Origin: Paralvinella palmiformis
Taxonomy: Eukaryota > Annelida > Polychaeta > Terebellida > Alvinellidae
DNA: 64,000 nucleotides
Reading direction: 5' to 3'
Assembly: GCA_025642065.1 (NCBI GenBank)
Contig: JAODUP010000143.1
Span: forward strand, 650,001 to 714,000
The number at the start of each line of letters is the position of its first letter. Position 1 is the first letter of the stretch. The notes beneath the pieces are model-generated. The model was not told the DNA's origin. It saw nothing but the letters and a program-made list of their open reading frames with translations, and did no database searches. Positions 35,209-50,500 of the stretch are shown here, piece by piece. Made by a program: the position numbers and the translations under genes.

Positions 35209-38200
35209 TGCACTTCAGAATCATTAATCTGTGTGGGCAGACATTAAATTTTGGTTCAATCATTAGCTGACTACTAGGTATCCTACACCAACACTGTCAG
35301 TTCCAAGTGCCAATATGGAATAAAATATTCGTTGTTTAAATATAACTCTATTCAACTACCGGTAGTCTTTGAATAAGACATAAATTAACTCATTACAATT
35401 TATATGGTCATTTTCTTAACTCTGGTAAATCACTACTACAATCACAAATATCTATCTTTAGCATATTGCTCATGTAAGTGATTAAAATGTGTCATAAAAA
35501 GTTACAATGCTGTTGTGGGAATATCCTCCAATAATTTGACAGATTTGATCAAATTTAACGTCCTAAGTTTGACCTTGTAAGACATTTTATTTTAAGATCT
35601 ATGCCAGATAATGTTCATGGAAAGGATACAGTAATGTCCCCAGGGAGTTGCCCCTTAACAATACATCCTAGCTGTGATCAGTGTTGCTGATAAAGAAATA
35701 AGTTATTTATTGACTCCTGTAGAAGATGTAAACTGGTTTAAATAAATATTTCTTATCATCAATTAACACGTGATTAATTGTGTCCATATGGAAGTATACA
35801 TTTTACTGTTATGCGACTGACTTGTTCATTTAGAATAATGATAATATACTTGTATTTGCATCCTGATACCTGCAAGTATACACACACACACATACACACA
35901 CAAAGAGAGAGAGAGAGCAATTTATATACATGTATAGTTATATTTAAAATCTTGTAACATTAACTGTCGGTTTTATTATTTATTATGTTACTGTACTTTC
36001 TTTTCTGAAGTTGAAGCCTTGGTGAAGTATTTGGAAGATGAATCTGGCACTATTGGTGTGTCTGTGGCTGTCACTACAGCTGGAAAACTGGCCAATCAAC
36101 TAAAGAGCTTACTGTCATCTACCGTGAATAGCTTGTTGCTGTCAGAAGAGCAAAGGGTACTTAAAGTATAACTTTTCCTGTGCACAAGTTACTGTATATT
36201 TCATTGATTTGGTGCCAGTTTTGGATAAGGTCCCAGGTACACGGACACAAATAAGGATAATTATGTATTTAGTGGCAACAGCAACCCTCAAATTTGAACA
36301 GAGATCTATGTTTTTAGTTGAGGTAATCCAATGCTCGGCGATTTAAAAAAAATCCATAAACAAAATGTCATGAAATGTAATAACTAAATAAGTAATATAT
36401 TATCTGTATTGTTATAATTCTTTAATTTAGGAATAATTTCTTTGTTGTATAATTGACATGATTTGTCGACTAGCACGTAAGTTTTTCTTTAAAGACATTC
36501 CTGTTCATTTAGACATCGATACAATTTGACTCTGTAACAGGTAACTGTCGATGAGTGAGAGCACTCACAGATCTAGATAATGACAACTTTAAGCTAGTAT
36601 CAGGTTCCTGTTTAGTATCTTTCAAGATTGTAGAACATCCATTTCACTACACTGACTCATCAGTTACATACACGTACCAACAGTGTGGGTGAATCCTGGA
36701 ATGTCAACGAAAAACTTTATCACCATTGTATGTTATTTTGTCAAGAAGCAAGTGTCCACCTTTCCCCCTGACCATATGGTAGGGTGTCTACAGGGCAACT
36801 GTCCACTTGGCAGATCTCTTATACTCATATGACATCTGTTGCTAATTCGGAAAAACTGTTTTCACTATTGGTACATTACTGAGGCAGAATATTAGTAACA
36901 AATTTCAGTTATGTTGTGACACCTTCAGCAAATGATTACCATATATGCTCATCTATAACTTCATGTATTAGTCAATTTATATTTATTGTCATTTCAAATG
37001 AAGTTGCTTAATATTCCTGCAATTGGTTAAGCTGTATTCATCATGGAACAGAAAAGTCTTCTAAAAAAATTCATTTTTGATTGGCATGTAATGTTAATTT
37101 CTCCTTTTAAGGCGAATAACGGTTCACCTTGTTAACCATTGGATATTCTTGCATATACGTGTTTCATGTGTATAAGATGAATTGCCCGTTGTAGAATAAA
37201 CTCTAGAATGATTCCTTTGTCTTATACACAGGTATATATGCTATTATGAATCATAGGTGGTTCAGCATTTAGAATATTGGCATGTATCCACCTAAATACT
37301 GTAAAAGCCAATGAAAATGAAAAGTCATCATGATTGACTTTGTGTTGATATGTAAACATGACCGTGGTAAGGCCATATGCCCCAAATGTGACTAGTGCCA
37401 CATTATGCAAACTATGCGCTCATCCTGTAAACATGTAATGTTGCATTTGACAATCATGTTGCCATAAGCCTACTTTCATATTTTTAATTGTCTTCAATCA
37501 ATTTATATTAGAATGTTCTAATCAGGGTTGGAAAATCCTTATTTTCGATTAAATTGGATTTTTTCGATCAAATTGATTTATTTGATTTTCTCAACAATCT
37601 GATAAGAAATAATATGTAATTCTGAAAATAAATAAATATGTGGAATATCATAACATACCCAATAGGCTGAACATTTCATTCATAGCATTTTTAAAGAATT
37701 AAAGCAAAGCTGTTATGTACAAACTTAAACTTTATTTAAAAATACATACAGTTAAATCAAGTATAATCTGAAAAAAAATCAATATCTTGATTTTTTCATG
37801 TTGATTAAATCAATGATTTAATCAGCTTGATTAAATCAATGCTAACCCTGGTTCTAATACCACTGCACAATTAGAGTGCCCACATGTTTACGAGATGAGT
37901 ACCGGGGTAAGTATGATTTAGACAACATTCGTGATAATATTTTCTTTTAGTTTCCTCTTGCACTCCATTGTTATTTTCTTGCTGATTAATTAATTAATAA
38001 CCGTTCTTGATATTTGAATTTAAAATCTAGCATAACTAAACTGTTTACGGTTTAATTTTGATGTATTGATACTTATCTGACTGGTGCTCTACAGTGTGGC
38101 TCGAATAATTGCTTGGTTTAGAAATGAGTCGTAGTTCAGACTGTTGAAGGAAATAAGTATCATAAGCAATGGTGTCGAATGTAGGCACTACTCTTGGAAT

Positions 38201-38796
38201 ATGATTAAAAAGGTTTAGTTGCTTAGAACAAGTCACTTGTCTTGCTTTAAAGTGATTAAAAACTAGTAAGAGACAGGCATGAAAAAACATCTGAGGTGTT
38301 AATTAATAAATCTTTTATGTGAAAGTTTTTATATTCTATACACAATAATACATCTCTTGCATTAAAAAAAAAAGATTAAAATTTGGTCCCTGCATTTTCT
38401 AATAGGCATCCAATATAAATTTATCATAAAAGATCATCTACATTTAAAGATCTCCTAATGTAGTGCCAGAGATAGTCTTTTACGAGATGCCAAACGGTCA
38501 TTTTGGGTGAACTGTGCTCTTTCATTTCAGAACCAGTTTGAGATGATTCTCGCTGCGGCTAATCTTCTCCAAGACAAGGGCAACTTCAACAGACAAATAT
38601 TCACCAAAATAATTAATAAGGAGGTACAGTAAATTGTTTGATTACGATCAACCGGAAGACTGAAAAAACTAATGGTTCTCATTGAAGTTTGCTCTTAACA
38701 TAAGTCAGTTTATTATTAGCTCTATGTTGTATTGAATGTGGCTATTGTGCTATTATTGACTGCTCCTGAAGCGTGTTTACAAACAAGGGTTTACTC

Positions 38797-38843
<47 letters not shown>

Positions 38844-41482
38844 TGCTCTATTTCATCATAAATATACTTATATATATATATATATATATATATAGAGCTA
38901 TTTTATCAGTTTAATTTTAACTGAGAGCTAGTCATAATAATCACCATTACTATGAACATTACTATATATTCTGCTACCTTTTTAGAAATACAAATAAATA
39001 TTGATTATATATTATCTGATCAAATATGAAAGTAACTGCACGCTGAAATCAGCAAATATGATGACTTGCCGGTAGTTATGAAATGATTTGGACAAACCTT
39101 AGCCTAACTAGGTCATATGGATGAATGAATGTTGTTTAATGACACATCAGCACAATTTAGGCCATTTAGTCACTAGGTCATATGAGAAATACAGTAAGCT
39201 ACATGTACAGCAGCTGATAGGATAATGTTGTACATTGGTTAGGAGAAACTGACATGCAATAAACTAACTAAAACCATTATCATTGTTAGTTATGAAGAAA
39301 TGGGACACTTTTTATAGAAATCCAACAAGGATAACGCTAAGTTTATAAGTGACCTGGCATTCTTCATTGATGCTATAACTAAAGGTTGGGAAGTGTGTTA
39401 GGACTCATGAAGGTAAAGTCAAACGTTGTGGTTAAAATGGATCAGGTAAAGATCACAAAGATAGCTATAAATCCATTGTTTGTAATTAAACTAATTGTCA
39501 ATTTTTAGATGCTAATTATTAAATCCGGTTTTAGTTTGTAACTATCAAAGTGATCTGATTTTATTACTGTCTGTATCATCACACATTTGAATAGCAGAGT
39601 CGTAATTACAGCTTCTAAATTAGGTAACATGTAGGTATACTTGCTTTTAATGTAACTGCTCAGAATTATAGCTTTTACAATATTTAAGATATTATATTGA
39701 ATGAATCATTTAAATCTGGATAATCACAGGTAAAATAAAGCTAAACCAAAGAAAAGAAATTTATTTCCTAGGTATCATACATTCTGCATACAGAAGATAA
39801 TTAATTAACTTCTGGAATGTATTGTCTGAAATAAATGTTTGATTTATTGAGTGTAACTTCCAATTTGAGTGTATGCAGTTAGATATAATATATTTGTGAT
39901 AAATGGTTTATTCTGTACACATTAGGATAAGGAATTGTTATAGAAATTGTACGCTGTACACTTGTCAAAATGTTGATAACTGTAAATAGCCACAAAATAT
40001 TTGCTTGTAGCATTGATTTGAATATGTTGTTATCCTTTTTAGTATGCAGAATATTTCGTCTCATTTTATTACTTCTTCGGTCACACTATGTAAGCTTTGA
40101 TGTTCTTACATGTAAGCTTTAAAAAAACCAATAAAACAAACATATGGCATGTTATGTTGGAGTAGTGAGTGGTTTACACTGGTCATGATAGAGATAGTGC
40201 CTAAATAATAGTAACTTGATTTGTATTACATGATGAGCTTTTATGTCACAGTACTTTGAACGTATTTGTATTGTTGTTTTATCTCCACAGATGTTATTAC
40301 CTGTAGAAGTGATATGGCACTCGCATGCTTGTGGTATCATGACACTAGACATGTTTATTACGTGGTATGTGTAGTGCAGTATTATATACGTAATTGTGTT
40401 GAGTTTTTTTCAAGTACAAATGCTAATGTTAGAAACAACTCATTTTCTCATCGCCAACAGTAGTAGCACTATTTGATAGATTTGTAGCTCCAATGGTAGA
40501 ATTTAACAGTAGCCACTGATACTGAAGTTCAGAATTCAAATTCATCTAATAAACTTGTAGGTTAGATTGTTCCTGTGGGAGTTCATTAGGTTTAAGTAAA
40601 TGAAGTAAAACACAAGAAACATTCACCAATAAATACATAGTACATCGCAGTGTATAATAGGGAGATAACTGAAAACATTTACAGGGTGTTCTGTTTCTGT
40701 TGAACTACTGAATAAGATATTCAAATATTGTTTCAGTAATTTGTCTAAGCCCAGAGTTATTGGTGAACTGTCTTCTAACTTGGTCAGCCTTTGTCTGGTG
40801 AAAGAGGATGCCAGCAAGCAAAACCGGATAAATGTTGTTAAAGGTGAGTGCATAAATAATTGTTGTAATGTTTATTTTTAACTAATTTTCACTCCCTTAA
40901 AAGTTTTATACATTTATTGATTATACTTTAAATTTGAATAATTTCTGTTTGTTGAATTCTTGATAATTATTTAAAATTATTTTATACAAGTATCATTTTG
41001 GCATTATATAGTTGTTTCTTTATATTATATAAGCTTCATAACATTTTACCTGCTTTAGTTTATTTCTAGTAGTTTTCATTATTCAGGCATCATGTGCTAT
41101 TTAATTAAACAAGCTTATAGTGATGGGATCAGTGGTAGAGAAGATGCTCCTGTGAAAGGCCTGAAAAAGGTTTTTATTAACATTATTTATTCAAAGGCAG
41201 TTAGAAAAATACTTTTGGTTCAAAGTTTTGTTTAGTTTCATATTTTATTTCTTGGTGGGCATTTATCCAACCTCCCACTTTATTTATGAGCGTTTGTCCG
41301 GTGCACATTTGTCTGGTGGGCATTTGTCCATGCACCATATGTTACAGTTAATCTGTACAATCAGGTAATATGTGTATTACCTGAAATTTCAGGTAATCTG
41401 TATTAAATGTCAGTTAGCAATAGATGTATTACCTGAATATTTCAGGTAATATACATATTTTCTGATTATATGGATTAACTGT

Positions 41483-41522
<40 letters not shown>

Positions 41523-44500
41523 AGAGACTGAGAGAGAGATGGATAATTATAGTGTTTTGAAACATTATCATAAATTATCATTGTAATTATTATTATTATT
41601 TTCAGGTGGCTTCTGCATTACTAGACAGTGTCACAAAAAGTAAGTCAACCAAATTTCATTATCTTCAATAATCTTATATATTTACGTGTGTAATTTTTAT
41701 TCTTTATATCTAAAATTGTTTGCGTTCAGTATTCTCCAAAACAGTTTAGATGAGTATTTATATGAGATAAGACCAATATGATTTTATTGAAGATTTAATA
41801 TTAAACTGATTAATGAAATGTAGTACATTAAACACAGGTAATGCAGTTAATAGAGTAACATGCCTAATAAATGTTTAATAAACTATTGGGAGAATTAATT
41901 AATTCTGTGGTTTGAATATAAAAGTCAATTTTAAAATGACTGATTTTCAGTATGTATTTTTTTTGCTACCTTTCCTTTGGATAGAGTTGATAACATTTCA
42001 AGGTGATCAAGAATCCTTTGATATCTGTCCATACGAGGTCATAGTTTGTGAACAAATCCTTGTCGGAAATTCTGCAATGAAGAAATACGTTTCAAAACAG
42101 TTCTGTATTATACTGGGAATAAATCCAGTTATCAAAGGTTTGTGCTTTATGTGAGTTATTATTGGATGTTATAACAGTATGTTAATATTTATAACTATGT
42201 GCATTGATGTAATGATTATAGATGGTTATAGAGCAGATTTCCTAAAACACATTAATTTTGTTAAAAAAACAGTATTTGTTGTTAACACAAATATTCACAT
42301 TAAACAAATTATTTAAAAACATAATTAAAATTATTTTTAATCATTATGTTTCTTATCTTTTTTAATCTATTTATTCAGTCTCTGAAGCAATTCAGCAACA
42401 ACACCAGTGGAGTTTACTTAAGGCTGAAAGTTTTATAGTGACATCATTTCCACAGGTAAAGCTGGAGAAAATTATTGTCATTGTTAATCATATATCTTAT
42501 ACTTTCTCTGTATGGGTGCATGTATGTATGTGTCTTAAAGGATCTTAAGGCACTAAACTGTTGGTTAATTAATATGGTTCCATTGCCATTAGTCTTTCAA
42601 GAGAGGTTTTAATCTTCATAATGCTTGATTATGAGGTATTTTATTAGAGACCAGTCATATCTGAAGGGTGTTTCATCTATGACTTCGCTTCATTAGCTTT
42701 GGAGGTCGCTCAGCCCATTTAACCTACCATGTGCACAAAAGTGGCAGTCGCGATTGGAGACCAGTGTTAAATTAAATTAATTATTTAAATAATTCCTTAA
42801 GAAAGATGATCATTTTGGGAATCAGTCAGTTATTTTATATTGAGTTTTGTTTTTAGTCATTCTTTACCATGATTGTATCTTTATTGTTAATTCTGTGGGT
42901 AATCTCTTGCAGTGGAATAATTTCATTATGACAATAGATGTGACATGCCAGTTTATGTTTTGTGGTGAGTTCTGGTTCATTTGGGAATAATAACTTGTGT
43001 TTTTTTTTAATTGTCTCATACCAGACATCAGACAGCCTTTTATCGTTTTCCAAATTTGTTTAATAGCCTAATTTCTACAAATAAGGATCAACACTTTTGC
43101 TGTACATGTTCGTATACCATTCTGGTGTAATATATATTGTTTGTGATGTAAACATATGGCAGAAATAAATTCAAGTCTACACATATTTTTCTTGCACCAA
43201 TATGCCAGAGGTGCCAAAATAATTTAGGACAAACGTGTCTGCTCTGTGAGAATACAATAAAAACACTCACAGCTCTAATTAACTCATATCAAAAAATGTT
43301 GGCTGGGAAGAATCTGCACACAAAAGTGGGAAAATTGACAATGGTTGACCTGTTATAGAATTCCAATAATAGGTTAAATATACCAGTGACACTCATATCA
43401 GACACTTTAAAAACAAACACACTTTCCACGGTGTATTACCAATAATGTTTTTGTGAACAGGAAAGCTAAACAATAATTATAATGACTCGTGGTTCACTCT
43501 GGCTAATTCTGAGAGACTCACTAGGCATGCAGCTAGGTACGGACTCCGACATAAAACTCGAAGAGTATGTAGATGTGGAGAGTGTAAATGTCACAATTCC
43601 ATGAGTAAACTTTGTCAATATAAAAAATTAAATCTATTCTTAATCTAATTTATGAACTTGAGCAGCAAGCGAGTAGTATTTACTAGAACAATGCCTGGGA
43701 CGTAAAATATCCCTCTATGAACAAATAATTCATACTCAATCATGTGTGGTTGAATTTCTTAAATCAATATACAATATTTGATATGTGTTATATGTTATCA
43801 ACTTCCACATACTGCCACATACTGAATATGTAAGACTATGTGTAGACATCTTTAAACCCAATTCACCTCAGCTCTAAATGTAAAACGTAAATGTTGCTGT
43901 TTAACGGCTACTTTTGTGCACAAGGTGGTTAAATGGGCCAGGTGACCTCTAAAGGTAATGAGGCTAAGTGAAAGATGAAACAACCTTCTGATATATCGCA
44001 ACCAGGGTTTGAATCCAAGTGCTATGTATCTGTGGCCAACTGCACATTTCTTGAATTGCTATATTGGTTGTATAAATTGTAACTTAATAGCATTTCTGGC
44101 CACCAGATCAGTTATCCAAACCATTAACTCTCGATCAACTGAATTATGACCTTGTCCACGTAGTAATTCAGTTATTTGAGAATGGACTCTCTCTGTGTGT
44201 GTGTGTGTGTGTGTGTGTGAATTGTTGGCTTATTTCAAGATTTTATCTTATATATAACAGCAGACATCAATTTAATACAGTATTGAGCATTTGCTGAATA
44301 TTCAGCCACACTTTGTTCTGGCCATGTATAATATCGATTTGTTCTCTCACTGTAATGACATGTACGGTGAAGCCAGAATGTTTATGCCCAATTATAGAAG
44401 TCTGAGTAAATGTTTTTTTTTTCAGCTTCTCAGTGTGTTTGATGTGGAAGAAGCTTTAAGTCTTCTGAGACAGGTCATTGAATGCCAAGAAGTGAATTGG

Positions 44501-47500
44501 AAAACTCTACTCATCTATACATCAAGTGTGCTCATTTGTTACAAGGGGGCTCCACCAGCCATGTCAAGTAGGTGTATGATTCGAATCACCAATTTCCTAT
44601 TTCCGGTCGTTTATTATTTTGAAAAATATTTCGTCATCAGCATAATGGTCGTAATAAAATGATTACTTCAGAACTTATCCAGGAGCTGCTTAAAAATGCC
44701 TTTGACACCAATCAACAAGATGGTCTTATTGCTGGATTCCTATTGGCCAGACAAGCATGTAATGAAGGGACACATGTCTTTCCTACTTATCAGCAATGGT
44801 TTAACGTAAGTAGAATGTTACAAATAAGCATATGCTTCCTGTGTCAGTATTTGAACCACATGTTTTAAGTAGAACATTAACCGCTAAAAGCTGTGATTAA
44901 ATAATATTTAGCAATGAAATAAAACAAATGGCAGTCTGCTATGTTCGAACCTCGGCATGGGCATATCTGAAGGGTGTTTCATCTTTGACTTCGCTTCATT
45001 GGCTTTGGAGGTCGCTCGGCCCATTTAGCCTACCCAGTGCACAGGGTGACTCCCTAGGGAATGAAATCCTGCAAATATGGGTGTTAGTCAAATTAGAATC
45101 AACAACCTTGTTCTAACCACTGTGCCATCAGAAGACCACAAACACAACCTGTGGTAACCATAAAATAACACGTCTGGTCTAAATTTACTGCTATAAACAA
45201 GAAAAGTTTATATCACTCCTTACACCAACACACAGTGGTATAATGAATGTTTCTCTTTCTTGTTTCATTATCATTGGAGGTTGTTCGGGCCATTTAGCCT
45301 GTCATATGGACAAAACTGGCCGTAAAATATTAATCATCTGCTATTTTACGTATCATAAATTTCTCGTATGTTTAGTTTTACGGTATCGACCATTGTAGCC
45401 ATCTGATTTTAATCACGTGTGTTATAAGAATATGCCTATAATTCTTTTGTTCATTTCTAGACCGTGTTTGTAGATACAGCCACAACTCTGATCACGAACA
45501 AAAAGGCTTTCATGTTTCTGATGAAGTTTCTTACTGATATCGTGCCATTTGAATTGCCAAAATATCTGAAGGTACAGTGGAACACCTGAGAGATGGGGAA
45601 ATTAACAGTTACAGTTTTAGATAAACTATTAAAATGAAAATATTTTTGTGACTAAAAATTATTAAGTTTTTAATTTATTAAAAAACTAATAAAAGAAAAT
45701 CCTTTAAATTTGTTTATACTTGTGTTAAATTGCCATAAACAATTTTATCATAAATTTAGTATTTTCTTAGAAATCTTACACCATTGTGTCAATGTATCAT
45801 TCAATTATAGCATATTATTTCCGTTTAATAAACTTTTTAGGCACATCTCTTAAAACCACCTTCGGGGCCTCCTAAATGTCGTCCTCTGCTGACTGACTAC
45901 ATAATGCTTGTAAAGACTCGTCTGATGGATCTTAAGGTAGAGTATGACTATAATAAAATTGTGCTATTTACTTGCTGAGATAATCTGTTACATTTGACCA
46001 ATCACGAAGCAGTCTGTTTCCAGCTACGTGTTGTTAAGTGTTCAATAACTTTAAACATTATGCGAGGATTTGTTTTGACATGAGAACCATTCTAAGTGAA
46101 ATATGACCAACTTCATTTCATGCTTTTTTCTACATTTCTAAAACAAATCTCTTCAGTGACTCTTTAAAGTGTTACTTTAAAATACTATTCAATAATTTGT
46201 TACTTTTTGTGGGTTTGTCCAGTATTAAGGTGAAGAATATAGTCCCATTTTGTGTAAATGTAACTATGAAGGATAGCCCCAGCAAAAAAAGCTTAAGAGA
46301 TGTCTATATTACACACATCTGCAAAATTAAATAATTTAGTGGCTGAATAATTCGTGTTTTATTTTCGGTAGACATTATGACTATATATTTCCAAAGTCAT
46401 TAGTTAATGTTGTATTTACTATAAATTGATATGGATTATATTTACTGGGTTGAGTTAAAATTATAAAATATGATAAAATAATAATCATTAAGCCTAATTT
46501 TGTAATAAATTATAAACATGTAATTAACACTATGCTAATGTTGTTGTTGTCGTAATATGGCTGCAGGAACCTGTGGAAGAGCTAGGTATCTACACAGATG
46601 GCAGCAAGGCTAAGACTGAAAAGGTACTGAAATGTATTTGTTAGTAACGTATTAAATATAGTATATTTAAATGATACATATCTAATACTATGTAGTCCTT
46701 TGATTGTTCATGGATTTATCTGGTGTTCCAGGGCTAGCATTCTCAATTCATTCACCTAAGTAAGGGGCACCTCCGTGGTAGCGCAGTTGGCCACAGATCT
46801 CAACCACCCGAGTTCAATCTCGGCTTGGGCATGTCTGAAGGGTGTTTCATCTTTCACTTCTCCCCATTACCTTTGGAGGTTACCCGGCCCATTTTAATAG
46901 CCTACCTGGTGCACAAAAATGGCCATAAAACATCAAACGTCGATCGAACATCAATTTATTTCAGTAATTTACATTATTTATGTTGTTTTACCGTTTGCCA
47001 CCATTATCATCTTTCATACAGATTCAGGCACAGACTCAACAGGATATTGACAGGGCTCTTGAGAACTTTGACAAAACTGGTAGAGTTCCTGCCAATATAA
47101 TGGAATCCAGGTATCTTTTTATTTGTGGAAAAATGCAGAGCAGAACGGATACATGCATTTATACTTATACTACGTGTTTATGCCATTTTGCTGTAATGTT
47201 TATAAAACTAGCCCTAAACACAAACAAGATTATACTAATGACTAGACTGTTTTTTTAAATATTCATTTTCCACTAATGTATTCATCACTTCTGCATGCCC
47301 AATGATACATCTCTAACTGAATAAATAACTGGCTAAAAGTGAACTCTGTGTCTTGAAAAGTTCATCAACTTTTCATGAATAGGACCATTTCATGTTCAAT
47401 AACCATTCATGAACTGTTCATGGACCATATGCATTGAAATGTTCATGAACAGTTCCTGCAGTCTGTGCCTTGAAATGTTCATGAACGTTTCATGACTAGC

Positions 47501-50500
47501 ACGTTTTCATGTTCAAGAACCATTCATGAACTGTTCATGTGTTGTTCATGAATTCTATGTGGAAACTGTTCATGCACAATTCTTGAATAGTTCACGATCT
47601 CTTCACCAGGGTTAGGCTAGAACATGCAAGGGAAATGCTTCATGCTGAAAAATCTGTTTCAGGTTTTGTTTGCTTAATTTAGACAGAGCTTGGTGTGTCT
47701 ATCAATTTGTTTGTTAGTCAGATAATTGTATCAGTGTGTTTGGGGGAAGGCACTGAAATATTTGCGTGGTTAGTAAATGGTTCATTGAAGTTCTTAGAGT
47801 GTCTTGTATGTGGTGATCTGCAATTGGTGTATTAGAATACATAACAACAACAAAACTGTTTTACATTTATTCTTTATTTTTTGTTTCAGTATTTTTCGGA
47901 AGCCATATTTTGTTGGATATTTTCTACCAACATTACTTACACCAAGACCAGTAAGTACTATTTACCATTAGTAACACATTAATCCATTAAAGATTTACGT
48001 TATCTGTATCACAACAGCCAGGAATGGCTCTAGATGAAGAAAGACATCATTATTATTACTTGGTATCATCACTTTACCAATTCTGCCTGACACTCCAATT
48101 TACCACTGTATCTCCAATATTTGGCTGTATTTTCAACTGCCTCAATGATAACAGTAATGGCATGGTATAACTTGCACCAATCACTTAATTTAAGCAGATC
48201 GAGTAAACTATTTTAATGCTGGAGAGTCCTAACACTAGATGGGAAATATCTCTGAGCTGTTAAGGGTTTTACTGGGAACAGACTGCTGCAATGGAAAAGG
48301 AGACGATATTAGCTAATTCCGAGTAATACAGCATAGTGCAAGACGAGGATGTATGTTGTAGGGAATTATATTTTCTCACAATCCCACAAATACATATCTA
48401 GCTACTGGTCATACGCAGCATAGAGACTATTCCTTTTGATTTATTCTTATCTTATTTGTAGTTACGTGTTCTTGGCATCTCAGCTGTGGTGACAGATTGA
48501 TTTGCTCCTTTAGCCAAAATTTGCCTTATCTCAGCTTATACGCATTTAAGAATGGGTATGTGGATCACTCCAGCAGAGGGTGAATTCCGTACACTGGATT
48601 TTCTCTGACTGGTAGATTCCTGGTCAGATTATGTCATATATTCAATTAGGTGAATTAATGTCGATTGTCTGCAATATCCAGACAGCACGGAACCGAAGGA
48701 TTAAACTAAAAATAGATCTACAACATTTGCTCGTTCTTTAACCAAAACTAAACAAACGGAAATCATGGTTATCTCAAAGACAAATTACACACGCAATAAA
48801 AGTTACAAATGGCATTGTCCTTAGGGAAGTCCAATTGTTTGTATAATTGGCCATTGTATTGATGATATCTAAAAATTACTTGTTCGGGGCAAAACAGATT
48901 TAAAAAAAAGGGAAAATATTTTAATAACCAAAACTGATTAATTAAAAATACTGTCTTATGCATCTCATTTAAACTATATTTATTTTTTTAAAATTCCATT
49001 TTAACTTCATATATTTCCATTAGTTGCCTGATAAACCTGACATTAAAATGATGTTCATTGAGGCTTTGAAGAAGGCAGAGAAGATACCCGGAGCACTGTA
49101 CAGCAAATATGAGACGTCCTGTAACAAACTGACAGCACAGCTTTTAGAAGGTGAGATAGTGCAGGTGGGGGGTGGTGGATGTAATTTTAGAGAACTGCAG
49201 TTCAAGGGTGGTGTTAGGCTGATTTTATTCTATGTAGAATGTGTGATATTCTCATCGCCATGAGCCATGAACACACAGTAAGAGATATATTATGCCACTA
49301 TGAATCATCTCTGTGGAATGTCCATAGCTCCGAATCAGCTGGGGTACAAAGAGTCTGATTGTCACCCCAGCTTAGTCATGACATATCTGGCTTGAATAGA
49401 CTATAGTGCTGTATGAATTTAATTTCAATAATATTTCACCGGCTGGTGAAATTCTGGTTAATTATTTAGCCTGTTTATGATAAATATTCTCTAAGCACTT
49501 CATTAGGTTGTACATTATTCTGTTATCAGCATTATCATCATTAACAATAACAACATCATATTGTTTTGTCTCAGGTGTGTTTTCCGATGATGAAGATGAC
49601 ATGGAAGAGTTGCTGCTATCGCCATTACAACAGCTGCAGAACAGTATAGTGGCGTTTCAAGAAGCAGTGATAACACATAAAGACCAAGAAACGGGTAACA
49701 CCTACAACTTTATAATGTGGTTAGGCAGACTTTGAAGATCTATGTGATTAAAGTCATGACAGTATTGCACATCGGACATATGGAGAGATCCTTGGGAAAT
49801 AGCAATATCCAACTGAAACCCGAAATATTAAAAGAATAAATGTTCTACCGACAAAGACAACATGGCTGCTATGCTATGTGTATAGTCACCATCTTAATTC
49901 CAATATTGTTACTGTTGTATAAACGTTATATTTATTAGCTTGGTAAATGAGCTGGTGCTTTTAATATTGTGCTAGCCATAAAGGGCTATTACAGGGATTC
50001 TCGACGTTCATGGGGTCATGGAATCTTTTCAAACACACACACAGACAGACATAGCTACACGCATACACACAAACACACGCAACATATTTGAGAATTCGAG
50101 AAACGGACTTCTACAAAAGTATCTGACTTAATCACCTGACTTTATAGGATTATGTTAACACAGATAATCAGGTGGACTGGCATTTGGTGGATTTAGATTT
50201 TTTGTTGAGAATCCTTGAAATGAATGCCCTATCTCAATGCTATCCATTGTGATTTTTAAACGATGCAAGCTGCGTCATTCCCCATCTACCGAAGGTGACA
50301 GGTATTACAATAAGATCTACCATGTACTAATAGTAATAGAGAGTTACAGTGTTCAATAAAAGCTCCTACAAATTAGGCATGGCTCGCCATAGCAATTTGT
50401 TCTCATGTCCAGAAAGGCAGAATGTCTTAGACAGTAGATCATTGGATGTTGTTGGGATGGGAGTAGATAGCTTTGTATACTAATGCTTCATGTTAATTCG

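Noticed and set aside
42853..43053. 66-codon minus-strand frame in a FANCA intron
   Set aside because: It may be an old transposon fragment. No motif was recognised and stops surround it on both sides.
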